Shown here: piece after piece, positions 12,260-23,500 of the stretch | Layout of the letters: each line of letters begins with the position of its first letter | Numbering within the stretch: position 1 is the first letter of the stretch | Assembly (NCBI RefSeq): GCF_045679555.1 | Contig: NC_092092.1 | Coordinates: 19,948,469 to 20,012,468 of the forward strand | Direction: 5' to 3' | Length of the DNA stretch: 64,000 nt | Source: Salvelinus alpinus | Taxonomy: Eukaryota; Chordata; Actinopteri; Salmoniformes; Salmonidae | Translations under genes and position numbers: made by a program | The notes under the pieces: generated by a model | Database searches by the model: none | Seen by the model: only the letters and a program-made list of their open reading frames with translations | Told to the model about the DNA's origin: nothing

Positions 12260-14912
12260 GTGCAGGCCAGGCAGCAGGCTGTTAGCCAACCTGCCAGCTT
12301 AGTGGAGTCTGCCAATAGCACAGTCAGTGTAGTCAGCTCAGCCATCCCCATTGAGACTGTGTCTGTGCCTCGACCTAGGTTGGGCAAAACTAAACATGGC
12401 GGTGTTCGCCTTAGCAATCTCACTAGGATAAAGACCTCCTCCATTCCTGCCATTATTGAAAGAGATCGTGATACCTCACATCTCAAAATAGGGTTACTTA
12501 ATGTTAGATCCCTCACTTCAAATGCAGTTATAGTCAATGAACTAATCACTGATCATAATCTTGATGTGATTGGCCTGACTGAAACATGGCTTAAGCCTGA
12601 TGAATTTACTGTGTTAAATGAGGCCTCACCTCCTGGTTACACTAGTGACCATATCCCCCGTGCATCCCGCAAAGGCGGAGGTGTTGCTAACATTTACGAT
12701 AGCAAATTTCAATTTACAAAAAAAAAAAATGACGTTTTCGTCTTTTGAGCTTCTAGTCATGAAATCTATGCAGCCTACTCAATCACTTTTTATAGCTACT
12801 GTTTATAGGCCTCCTGGGCCATATACAGCGTTCCTCTCTGAGTTCCCTGAATTCCTATCAGACCTTGTAGTCATAGCAGATCATATTTTAATTTTTGGTG
12901 ATTTGAATATTCATATGGAGAAGTCCACAGACCCACTCCAAAAGTCTTTCGGAGCCATCATCGACTCAGTGGGTTTTGTCCAACATATCTCTGGACCTAC
13001 TCACTGCCACAGTCATACTCTGGACCTAGTTTTGTCCCATGGAATAAATGTTGTAGATCTTAATGTTTTTCCTCATAATCCTGGACTGTCGGACCACCAT
13101 TTTATTACGTTTGCAATCGCAACAAATAATCTGCTCAGACCCCAACCAAGGAGCATCAAAAGTCGTGCTATAAATTCTCAGACAACACAAAAATTCCTTG
13201 ACGCCCTTCCAGACTCCTTCTGCCTACCCAAGGACGTCAGAGGACAAAAATCAGTTAACCACCTAACTGAGGAACTCAATTTAACCTTGCGCAATACCCT
13301 AGATGCAGTTGCACCCCTAAAAACGAAAAACATTTGTCATAAGAAACTAGCTCCCTGGTATACAGAAAATACCCGAGCTTTGAAGCAAGCTTCCAGAAAA
13401 TTGGAACGGAAATGGCGCCACACCAAACTGGAAGTCTTCCGACTAGCTTGGAAAGACAGTACCGTGCAGTACCGAAGAGCCCTCACTGCTGCTCGATCAT
13501 CATACTTTTCCAACTTAATTGAGGAAAATAAGAACAATCCAAAATTTATTTTTGATACTGTTGCAAAGCTAACTAAAAAGCCACATTCCCCAAGAGAGGA
13601 TGGCTTTCACTTCAGCAGTAATAAATTCAAAATCATGATCATTAGAAAGCAAATTACGGACTCCTCTTTAAATCTGCATATTCCTCCAGGGCTTAGCTGT
13701 CCTGGATCTGCACAGCTCTGCCAGGGCCTGGGATCGGGAGAGACACTTAAGTGTTTTAGTACTATATCTCTTGACACAATGATGAAAATAATCATGGCCT
13801 CTAAACCTTCAAGCTGCATACTGGATCCTATTCCTACTAAACTACTGAAAGAGCTGCTTCCTGTGCTTGGCCCTCCTATGTTGAACATAATAAACGGCTC
13901 TCTATCCACCGGATGTGTACCAAACTCACTAAAAGTGGCAGTAATAAAGCCTCTCTTGAAAAAGCCAAACCTTGACCCGGAAAATATAAAAAACTATCGG
14001 CCTATATCGAATCTTCCATTCCTCTCAAAAAAAATTGAAAAAGCTGTTGCGCAGCAACTCACTGCCTTCCTGAAGACAAACAATGTATACGAAATGCTTC
14101 AGTCTGGTTTTAGACCCCATCATAGCACTGAGACTGCACTTGTGAAGGTGGTAAATGACCTTTTAATGGCGTCAGACCGAGGCTCTGCATCTGTCCTTGT
14201 GCTACTAGACCTTAGTGCTGCCTTTGACACCATCGATCACCACATTCTTTTGGAGAGACTGGAAACCCAAATTGGTCTACACGGACAAGTTCTGGCCTGG
14301 TTTAGATCTTACCTGTCGGAAAGATATCAGTTTGTCTCTGTGAATGGTTTGTCCTCTGACAAATCAACTGTACATTTCGGTGTTCCACAAGGTTCCGTTT
14401 TAGGACCACTATTGTTTTCACTATATATTTTACCTCTTGGGGATGTTATTCGAAAACATAATGTTAACTTTCACTGCTATGCGGATGACACACAGCTGTA
14501 CATTTCAATGAAACATGGTGAAGCCCCAAAATTGCCCTCGCTAGAAGCCTGTGTTTCAGACATAAGGAAGTGGATGGCTGCAAACTTTCTACTTTTAAAC
14601 TCGGACAAAACAGAGATGCTTGTTCTAGGTCCCAAGAAACAAAGAGATCTTCTGTTAAATCTGACAATTAATCTTGATGGTTGTAAAGTCGTCTCAAATA
14701 AAACTGTGAAGGACCTCGGCGTTACTCTTGACCCTGATCTCTCTTTTGACGAACATATCAAGACTGTTTCAAGGACAGCTTTTTTCCATCTACGTAACAT
14801 TGCAAAAATCAGAAATTTTCTGTCCAAAAATGATGCAGAAAAATGTATCCATGCATTTGTTACTTCTAGGTTAGACTACTGCAAATGCTCTACTTTCCGG
14901 CTACCCGGATAA
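12260..14912 (+). pseudogene. LINE ORF2: endonuclease and reverse transcriptase
   Basis: The endonuclease begins at about 12,480 with LKIGLLNVRSLTSN and VIGLTETWLKPDE (12,260-12,748 frame). It shifts frame at a run of A residues (12,718-12,729) and continues in the 12,618-14,912 frame with [10 protein letters not shown] and SDHHFITF. The RT follows, with [44 protein letters not shown] and the catalytic [10 protein letters not shown] box at about 14,475-14,505. The frame ends in a further slip near 14,885-14,912, just after LDYCKC. The catalytic residues are intact, so this copy decayed fairly recently. Confidence 0.85.
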
Positions 14913-14934
14913 AGCACTAAATAAACTTCAGTTA

Positions 14935-15321
14935 GTGCAAAATACGGCTGCTAGAATCCTGACTAGAACCAAGAAATTTGATCATATTACTCCAGTGCTA
15001 GCTTCCCTACACTGGCTTCCTGTTAAGGCAAGGGCTGATTTCAAGGTTTTACTGTTAACTTATAAAGCGTTACATGGGCTTGCTCCTACCTATCTTTCCG
15101 AGTTGGTCCTGCCGTACATACCTATACGTACGCTACGGTCACAAGACACAGGCCTCCTAATTGTCCCTAGAATTTCTAAGCAAACAGCGGGAGGCAGGGC
15201 TTTCTCCTATAGATCTCCATTTTTATGGAACGGTCTGCCTACCCATGTGAGATACGCAGACTCGGTCTCAACCTTTAAGTCTTTACTGAAGACTTATCTC
15301 TTCAGTAGGTCATATGATTGA
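14935..15321 (+). pseudogene. LINE ORF2 C-terminal tail
   Basis: A 128-codon frame continuing the same polyprotein after a frameshift: QNTAARILTRTKKFDHITPV, LASLHWLPVKARADFKVLLL and TYKALHGLAPTYLSELV. These are standard C-terminal blocks of L2/CR1-type ORF2. It ends in a stop at 15,321, which is probably the native end. Confidence 0.8.
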
Positions 15322-15375
15322 GTGTAGTCTGGCCCAGGAGTGTGAAGGTGAACGGAAAGTCTCTGGAGCAACGAA

Positions 15376-15489
15376 GGGGGTTCTATAAAAGGGCAAATAA
15401 TTTACAAGTTGTTGCAGTAGTAACTAAGGCAATGGATCCAGAGCTGTACATGTTAATTATGGACATTAAGGTAACGGGCAGGTAGAGGC
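15376..15489 (+). other. Unassigned coding-like stretch
   Basis: Directly after the LINE sequence stops, the plus strand is open in one frame for GFYKRANNLQVVAVVTKA then MDPELYMLIMDIK (15,378-15,470), followed by GTAACG and soon a stop. It has an amino-acid mix like a real exon and a donor-like junction. I do not recognise the family. It could be a captured exon fragment or chance. Confidence 0.3.
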
Positions 15490-16090
15490 ATTCAATGTCA
15501 TGCGTGTGTGTTAACCATAGCAGCCAACATTGTAATAAAGAGATGTGCAGAAAGATTATCAGCCTCTGGTGTCTGTGGATCCTTTCCCCTTAATGTATTT
15601 TTCATGTCAGCCAGTCACACCTTTGAAAATAAACACCATTTAATTACATCTCTAGTTGAGTAAAATTTGTTTTGTTCTGGTCACAAAATAATCCAGAAAA
15701 TAGCGGTAAACAGCGCCACACTCAGGCAGAAAACGGAATGTTCTATTCCCAGCCAGGCCCATATTTTCAAAGAAAACACAATTGAATTATATCTATATTT
15801 CAGCAAAATAAGTATTTTTTTGTGATTAAAAGAAAATCCTAACAATTCAGGTAAAGAGCCACAGTAAAGCAGAAAATAAAGGAATGTTCTATCATAAATT
15901 GAGAGAAAGAAAATCCATGGTTGACATGGCTGCTAGTACTTAGAAATACTATAACAGTAAATTAATAGATGACATTCACTGCTGCAAACCTGTCTCGAAT
16001 ATAATCGCATTATTTACACAGACCCACCGCGGTCCCATGTGAAAAGGAGTCCCATGCCATGGTCTGTTTTGTCAATTTACTCAATATATC
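15490..16090. repeat. Long inverted repeat, right arm
   Basis: Inverted partner of 2,870-3,355, about 12 kb away. It is longer than the left arm because of an extra segment (roughly 15,650-15,960) that includes gaatgttctatt motifs. The arms are clearly diverged and carry indels. Confidence 0.6.
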
Positions 16091-16655
16091 TCACCACACC
16101 GGTATACAAATCATTAGTCCAGGTAAAGTCCCACTCACCTGTCTCAGGTCTTAATTAAAGGACATGGTCCTCCATGCCTAGATAGCTTCGGTTAGAGGGG
16201 TTTTAAACGAGGATACAAGGAAAGAAGGAGACAGTTTTGCAATTAAGAGTAACGTTAGTGACGTGGCTATGTTGTTGTGACAAATTACTACTGATCATGT
16301 TACTAACTAACCCAAACAACAATATACATATTCGTTTACAGGCTACTTCCATCTTACCACATGACTTGAATTTGACAACATTTTGAGGGACCAGACGATC
16401 GGCTGCCTTTGTCTTGCTAGAAGGCGCGAGGTAAGCAAAATAGCCAACTAGTTGGGCAGCTAAATAGCTCGCGCATGTGACAGACACATATTTCAATATT
16501 GACACATCATCGGTTGGTCTTTCTTTCTTAGGTGGACATTGATACTGAAGTTTATATCTTGGTTTCATTAGATAGAAACGGCTGAAATAGTAGGCTAGTA
16601 GGAAGGGGCTGTTCATTCCAACACAGGTGAGTGTGACATTTTATTCTTGACATCT
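16091..16655. other. No assigned gene; CpG patch
   Basis: CpG sites cluster between about 16,390 and 16,480 (ggcgcgagg, gctcgcgcatg) in an otherwise AT-rich region. A weak candidate first exon of the TFIIA-like gene lies within it (next entry). A 137-codon minus-strand frame (16,616-16,203) has no family resemblance. Confidence 0.3.
16358..16381 (-). other. Candidate TFIIA-like first coding exon (weak)
   Basis: On the minus strand ATG opens MLSNSSHV and stops at a GTAAGA donor in phase 0, downstream of the CpG patch. TFIIA large-subunit genes have a very short first coding exon, ending just before PKLY, with a similar Ser/Asn-rich sequence. Eight codons are too few to prove it, and the PKLY exon that should follow was not found. 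Confidence 0.2.
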
Positions 16656-17052
16656 GGTTGCAGCCTGATCTCATTGACTAGAAGTAACATACTAAATGTA
16701 AATCCGGAACATCAAATTAGTATATGTTATGTTTGGTATAGTTACATAAGACAGAAGATTACTTAAGGTAAAAATGAAAGAAGGTTGGGCGTGTAATGCG
16801 AAAGTCTATGAACCCGTGTTCAAATCTCATCACGGACAACTTTAGCTAATTAGCAACTACTTACTACTTTTTGGCTACTTTGCAACTATTTAGCATGTTA
16901 GCTAACCCTAACTTTAACCCTTTTAGCTAACCCATTCCCATAGCCTTAATAACCCTTAACCTAACCCCAAACACGAGCCTAGCTAAGGTTAGCCACAAGA
17001 AATTGTAATTCATAACATATCATACGTATTGTAATTCTTAACATATCGTACC

Positions 17053-18785
17053 AGGGTTCACACAAGGGGCTTGAGGTGCTTAAAGTACTTGAATTTGGCA
17101 CTCTGAAATTCAAGTACCGGAATACCTTGAAAATCAGACATTTTATCAAGTTGGTACTTGAAAAGTACTTCAATTAAAATGAGAGAACAGAAAATGATCA
17201 AATATGTTAATATGAAAAATATTTGATAAATGTATTGGTCATGCAATTACATGTTTGCGCTCTGGTTGCCAGACAAGCTCGCTCATTCCACCCACACTTC
17301 CACTCAGCCAGACAGGTACCGAACTGAATGCTTAGGTGCAGCAAAACATCACATCGATAGCTAAAATGCCTGGCAAATGTAGATTAAAACTTGTCTGGCA
17401 GGATATTGATGTTTATAAATCGGTTTTGCCAGACCCAACCAGGGATGTAATGGAGGGTAAACGCAGTTTACGCACCTTTTTACATAGTGTTCACTCACCT
17501 TTTTATTTTGTTAATTAACATTTACCCATTATTGTGTTCCAAGCGTTGAAAATGCTCAGAAAGCTTCTTGATCTGAGTTCTAATTGTGCCTACCTCTGCT
17601 AACGAGTGGAATCATGAATGATTCATGTATGCTCGTTATGTTCACCAGCTCCCTTGGATTTGCCTTGTTAGCAGCACATTCATTCACCACTCTGTCCAAC
17701 GAGAAACTCTGCCCGTGACATAGGCCGAGAGGTAAAACAAACTTCCTCAGTCCAGACCTACAGTGGTAAATGGCAGAGTGGGATTTTTTTTTTAATACCA
17801 TGACTCCTTCCGTGTCAACAGACACCCCCTCCCCCCAAAAAAAAATCACTTTCGGAGAATAAGTGTACAACTGGTAAATAGTCGCTGATATTTCAGTCAG
17901 ATGTCTAGCTAGATAGTTAGCTCAAGGGCTCTAGCTATAGCTAGCTGGTTAGAAGTATGAAGTTAGAAGCTAACCTTGAACGGAGCCTGACCTTAGCAGG
18001 AGCAGTTGACTGAAATTAAGCTAGCTATAATCAAAGGATGGGCTATTATGTTCTCATAACAAAATACATTTTCTTTATAGAGAGTAGTGAGACAGACAGT
18101 GGTGAGTCAGGCTGCAATGAAGGAGGCAAAGGAGATACACAGAGAGAGGAAGCATTGACGCAAGCAGGGAGAGAGGTTAGTAGTACAGTGGTTCCCAAAC
18201 TTGGGGTCCTTGACCCATGTGGGGTCCTCTAAAATTTAAATAGGGTCTCATGAGATAATCTTTAATGTTATCAAACACAATAACTTGTTTCTCTTCAAAT
18301 GGGTATAGAATACAACATTTTAGAGTCAACTAAGGGCCTTTAACACTGTTAAAATTCACTTTAATGTCATTGTGTTGGGAGAGCCTAAGGGACCTAACAT
18401 TTAGTGAAATATATATACAATTTTAATATTATTATAATGTGCACTGAACAAAAATATAAACACAACATGCAACAATTTCAAAGATTTTACTGAGTTACAG
18501 TTCATATAAGGAAATCAGTCAACATCATCAGTACTGACATATCACTCATGTATGTAGTAAATAAGTAGTGAAACACGTATTATTGAGTAGAACTTGTAAG
18601 GTAGTGATGAATAGTACGTTTTTAGTTTTTTTACGAGGTTGTGGCAATATACTGTTATCTGGTGCGACTAGAAACAATGGCATAATAGGAACTATTACAA
18701 ATTGATGGTCATTGAAAATAAATACTAGTGCTTGAAAAAGTACTTAAGTCCTTGAATTTGACTTGCCATTGTCTGTACGAACCCC
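17053..18785. mobile_element. hAT-like element, decayed
   Basis: The left sub-terminal sequence (cagggttcacacaagg, then ttaaagtacttgaatttgg) and the right one (aagtacttaagtccttgaat, then gtctgtacgaaccccg) form diverged inverted ends. A short frame near 17,364 (MPGKCRLKLVWQD) may be the start of a BED-type transposase, but it stops after about 50 codons. A further hAT-type terminus, gtggttcccaaacttgggg, lies at 18,188. Confidence 0.4.
18437..18532 (-). mobile_element. Tc1-like terminal fragment
   Basis: gcactgaacaaaaatataaa followed by acaacatgcaacaatttc and gttacagttcatataagg is the terminus of the Tc1 family present at 36,184. Only this end is found here, inside the decayed hAT-like element. 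Confidence 0.6.
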
Positions 18786-19111
18786 GTCATACGAAATGTA
18801 TGATGGACATCCGCAAATGAATGCATACCACATGAAACATAACGTATCATGCTAAATGGTTTGTCCTGGATTTACTATCAAAATCGTACAAAATGCTCAG
18901 ACCAGGTTGCAACTTTTGATCTACACCTCTACCATTTCACAAACACAGGCATAAAATGCAAATATCTTTAATTTGTTTTGTTAATAACTACCACTTAATT
19001 CATATACACATACAACACATTTAATAAATGTAGTTATATAGTTTCTTTAGTGAGTGCAGACCATTGCTGCATCTCTAGGGCCCCCTCTGAAATATTGTAA
19101 TTAGTAATACA

Positions 19112-19231
19112 TTTTAGTCATTTAGCAGACACTCGTATCCAGAATGACTTACAGTAGTGAGTGCATACATTTTCGTGCTGGTACCCCCCGTGGGAATCGA
19201 AACCACAGCCCTGGCGTGGCAAGTACATGGG
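19112..19231 (-). mobile_element. SINE fragment (tRNA-derived), reverse
   Basis: Read in reverse it has the tRNA-like head (gggctgtggtttcgattccc, a B-box) and the tail related to tctgctaaatgactaaaat. Plausible target for polymerase III only in an intact copy. This one is partial. Confidence 0.55.
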
Positions 19232-19426
19232 ACCATAATGTATGTGGGCTACTTCATATAACCATAAGTCAATGATATTGACTTATAGAATAATAGATGA
19301 GTGCACATGCTTAGCTGTGCAAAAGGACCATGGTCAGCTAGCTAGTCAACAAATGACAGGACGTTTATATAATTAGCCTAATTGTCTTAATTGGAAATTC
19401 ATTCCAGATAGTTATTGGAAACACTA

Positions 19427-19515
19427 TGGGTTGTTTCCCAGAGACAGATTGAGCCTTGTCCTGGACCGAAAAGCAAGCTCAATTGAGAATCTACATTGAA
19501 AGTGCTTTTTATATA
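19427..19515. repeat. MITE half copy
   Basis: gttgtttcccagagacagat, then tcctggaccgaaaagcaagc, is one arm of the palindromic MITE seen more completely at 34,696-34,822. A short piece of the other arm may be ctgtgtccggaaaaccagtc near 19,840. Confidence 0.45.
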
Positions 19516-19516
19516 A

Positions 19517-19660
19517 TAATAATATATGCCATTAAGCAGATGCTTTTATCCAAAGCGACTTAGTCATGCATGCATACAGTACATTTTATGTATGGGTGGT
19601 TCTGGGAATCAAACCCACTATCCTGGCGTTGCAACTGCCAACTGAGCTACAGAGGACTAG
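19517..19660 (-). mobile_element. SINE (tRNA-derived), reverse
   Basis: Reverse orientation: the tRNA-related part has an A-box-like tctgtagctcagttggcag and a B-box in gggtttgattccc. The tail at low coordinate contains ctttggataaaagcatctgc. Confidence 0.6.
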
Positions 19661-19676
19661 ATTTAGCCTAATCTCA

Positions 19677-19832
19677 CATGAGGTTGGTGGCACCTTAATT
19701 GGGGAGGATGGGCTTGTGGTAATGGCAGTAGCAGAATAGGTGGAATGGTATCATGGTTTCCAGGTGTTTGTCATTCCATTTGCTCCATTCCGGCCATTAT
19801 ATTATGAGCCTCCCCTCAGCAGCCTCCTGTGC
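19677..19832. repeat. Palindromic DNA repeat
   Basis: The arms aggttggtggcaccttaatt ... gaggatgggct and gagcctcccctcagcagcct are part of a common salmonid foldback repeat. The central ggaatggtatcatgg / ccaggtgtttgtcattcc is also inverted. Non-coding. Confidence 0.5.
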
Positions 19833-19839
19833 CTAATCT

Positions 19840-20451
19840 GTGTCCGGAAAACCAGTCCTTTTGAGTGTGTTAAATGCAAGCCTACAAGATTATGTGGTAT
19901 TTACTCTTTTATAAAGAGAGCTTCTTCAACCTCCTGTCATTTCACAATGACTAATCTTCTGAGACAAATATAAAGTGCATTGTGATGGTAGGGCTGTGTG
20001 TTCAATTGTTTGTTCTTCCAATGATAATATATTTGTTTGTTGTAGCCTAATTCTATTCTACCATGCAGGTTAGAACTAGCCTGACTGCCAGTCTGTTTCT
20101 GCTCTCTTGTCATGTCTGGCACCCAGGATATACAACATGTTAATATCCATACATACAGGAGTACAATAGGACCAAACAATATTATGACAGACTTAAAGGT
20201 GATAAAGTATACACAACGAACACACAATATAAAAGCACAATTGTTCATCAGCCACATGTAGATTATGTCCCTTTTAAACATGTGTCCTTGTATTGAAACA
20301 GCGAGGATGAGTTTGGTGAGCAAAAATGTCTTGGACCAAGGAAATGGGCATCTAGTGTATAGCCTCAATTCCAGGCTTCCTTATGACTAACGAGACTTGG
20401 GAGTATGGTAATGTGAGACTTGATCCTTTAAGACTTCCTTGATCATAATCA
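19840..20451. other. ston1 3' flank / 3' UTR
   Basis: Downstream of the ston1 stop on the minus strand. It probably contains the 3' UTR, but no canonical AATAAA on the minus strand could be confidently placed close to the stop. A 143-codon frame (20,368-19,937, minus) has no family resemblance. Confidence 0.35.
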
Positions 20452-20517
20452 TTACTGTGTTGTGCAGCCTGATTGCCCTTGTGCTTCTGTCTCAATCCAC
20501 TTCTTCTCAATTTCTAC
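20452..20517 (-). CDS. ston1: ston1 last coding exon
   Basis: A 66-base exon too short to show up as an open frame by length alone. After acceptor tttatag it reads VEIEKKWIETEAQGQSGCTT, then Q and TAA. Human stonin-1 ends VEIEKKWIKIDG...CITQ, so both the start and the terminal TQ are conserved. Confidence 0.9.
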   Translation of the reverse strand, partial: VEIEKKWIETEAQGQSGCTTQ

Positions 20518-23500
20518 CTATAAAAGGACAGACCGATACGGTTCAGTTTCATTAGGTATGGAATAATCACTATGGCATGACAACAATAGAAGACTTTGCT
20601 ACACTACAGCACATACACTATAGGACCAGCCTAGGCAAGGTCAGCTGGTGTCACAGTAATAACTACAGTATAAAAAATAACCTGTACCCTTAATCACAAA
20701 GCATGATTCTGCTTGGGAAATAGATTGAAATAGAAACAAAATTAAGTCTACAACAGCATTATAGATATTAAACAGCAAAAAAAATACGAAACATTATAGA
20801 TATTAAACTTGTGAACTAATAATATCTCAGGCCTTACCTGACAATGATAGTGGGTCCTACTGGTGACATGTTTCTGAGGCTGAATGTCACTCTCTGTGCC
20901 CAGTGACTTCACTCTGGTCTGTGAAACCACGGCCCCCACCATGTCACACTCCATTGTGACAAACGGGTACCAGTCACTGGGGATCTCCTGGTCTGAACCG
21001 AGCTCTAACTTACAGGAGAAGGTATGGGGATGGTCCACTGCTGTGAGGTAAAAAGGAGAATGTGTAGTCAGCAATCTCTACCACTTGGGGGAGCACAATG
21101 AACAGAATCTGAAAGATACATGTTTCCATCCTCTGGCACAATGCAAACAAATCACTGTAACATCAGTCAATTGGAATATATTATTTAGCCAAGCAATAGT
21201 ATAACAAACCATAATACTATAAATAATATGTATTGTAGCTAAACTGATTAGGGAACATAAGTTACATTTCACAGACTATTTGGAAACATATTTCGGTAAG
21301 TTGTAAATGTAACATGTAAAATAAAGCCAATATTCTCAGAATAAGCCAGCATTCCATATGAAAATAGATCAATAGACCGCCATCATCAGTAGACAGCCAA
21401 ACTCTTCCTTAGTCCTTACCCATGTTCTTAGCAGGCAGTCTGTCGATCCTCCACACGATGGCTGAGTACACATTCTCATACTTGACCGTCCCCACGGTAA
21501 CCTGCATGACTGGCTGTGACTCTGAAGCGCTGACTGACCCCAGACACGCGTTCCGGTTCATCCTGGCCGTCAGTGACTTACGTCGTAGCAACGTCACTGT
21601 ACGCGACACCTTCACCCAGTCCCCCGGTACCGGCACACGGATCAGGACATTCTCGCAGAGTGTCTGAGTCTCCGACACGCCGATAAATGACGGGAAGATG
21701 GCTGACATGTTGAGAAAGGCTTGGAGTTCCACATAGGCCCCTTGGACAGTCACCACGGCTTTGATGGAGAAGGGCAGCTCGGTACTTCCCAGGGCTAACG
21801 TCTTGTAGCGCATCAGTTCTACTCTACAGGCGTCCGGAGGAGAGAACTTGAGCAGCCGGGACCTGTGGAACTCCAAGTCGTTGATGCACTTGTGGAAGTG
21901 GCAGTCGCTGATCTCCATCCAGCCTTCCAGGAGGTCATCCTGAAAGACCACAATGGCAATTAGAAGACCACAATGGAAATAGACCTATCTTGATTTTTTT
22001 GGTCATCCTGGATGATTTTACTTATGTTAAAATTGTATGTTTTTGTTGATGGGTGTTAAAATTGTGCATTGATGTGTGTGTTCAAATTGTATGATTAGTT
22101 GTTATGCATGTTAAAATGTTGTGTTTGTGTGTTGATATGCATGTTAAGAAACTAATACTAAACCTCCTCGGAGCCAGAGCCGTAGCTGGCGTCGAAGCGG
22201 AGAAGCCCCAAGTCGTTGAGAGCCAGGAAGCACTCCCCTGGGCCATTGAGGAACGCCAGGCAGTGGATCCTCGTCATGGCCGCCCGGTCCATCAACACAC
22301 CATCCTTGAAAAATGTATCCTCTGATTTTAGCAAATGAGAGGTCGAGTGGCAAAAAAGGATCCCCAAGGGGCATGCAATATATACAGAATAGGAGGTAGG
22401 GAATAATTTTTATGTGAAAGATTTTAGGAAAAGACATTCATAGAAATGTATACCCTTATTATTTAGGCTATCAATGTTTTATATAATAAGTAACAGCAAT
22501 TAATAAAATCGTTTTTAATAATGCCTGATTTTAAGAACCTGTAATGTATAGCAACCCCAGGTGTAAAATAGTAAATAACTGCTACTTCTCAGAGAGAAGT
22601 ATGGCTGAAAATGCATAACATTGATCTAAAATTTACCCTAGAAATAGTACTGTTAGGAGAACTGGAGAGACCGGGTCAGTCTATTACTAATATAATAATA
22701 CTCTGAGTAAAAGTATTTATCTTCAACTCGCAATCTGTGGATTCGATTAAATAGATTGAAATTGTACATTCAACATCACAGCATAGTTGAAAGATATGTG
22801 GCATAGAAATCCGAAGAGGGTGGCCAGCAGAGATAGATGGGATGGAAGCTGAGGGTTGGGGTGTGGAATTGGAGACAAGTGGGAGTGGAGTTGCTGGGCG
22901 GGAGATAGAATGATAGTCAAATGTAAAAAAAAATAAAGTCAAAATAAAACATAATAAAAATGTAATAATAAAAACAGCTAATGCCGGTTTGCCTGAGGCT
23001 GATGCCGTGCAAGTGTTTGTACACATCCATATACACACACTCTCATTCAATACATACATATACAGACACACACACATGTAAATAGTACCAGACATGCACT
23101 CAAACAAACAGTTGGCCTTGCTGTAATGATTTTAGTTGTCCTTGATGTCCTTTTTTATTTTGCATTGTTTTCTGTTTTCCTTTTGTCTTTTTTCTCTTTA
23201 GTTAATATTTTTGGTTGTTGGTGCATTGGGGGGCTTCTTGGGGGTGGGGAATGGAATTCATTATTTTTATTATTATTGGGGGGGTGTGGGAGGGGTCTCA
23301 GATGGTTGAGGGGCAGCTATTGGGGAACTGTGGGGGGGGGTCTTGGAGGATTCGGGTCCCTGTTTTTTGCCTTGTGAGATCTGTCGACGTGCCCTTGTGC
23401 AGGGCATTGACCCTGGATGCTTCTGTGTGTCGCTCTGAATGGGAGTCTGTTGGATGACTGGTGTGGTGTAGTTGTTGAGCAGCTTCACTGCAAGTATATT

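Larger units (their letters stand above)
11061..15375 (+). mobile_element. L2-like LINE with SGNH esterase ORF1
   Basis: A nearly full-length plus-strand non-LTR element. The 5' leader contains a tandem tgttgctgtgcgttt motif (about 11,099-11,133). It encodes an ORF1 with an SGNH/GDSL-like hydrolase and an ORF2 with endonuclease and reverse transcriptase, the arrangement of the L2/CR1 group. Recognisable LINE sequence stops at about 15,375 (ctggagcaacgaa), so the 3' UTR appears cut short. Confidence 0.85.
16656..18912. mobile_element. DNA-transposon remnant with nested insert
   Basis: The ends are inverted: ggttgcagcctgatctcat at 16,656 and atgctcagaccaggttgcaa ending at 18,912. Most of the interior is a second repeat (17,053-18,785), so the outer element itself is only about 0.5 kb. 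Non-coding. Confidence 0.5.

Noticed and set aside
16203-16616. 137-codon minus-strand frame as a possible gene
   Set aside because: No family resemblance; only the small ATG-to-donor segment at 16,358-16,381 is kept as a weak candidate.
19937-20368. 143-codon minus frame as a gene downstream of ston1
   Set aside because: Hydrophobic, low-complexity, no homology recognised; more likely ston1 3' UTR or flank.
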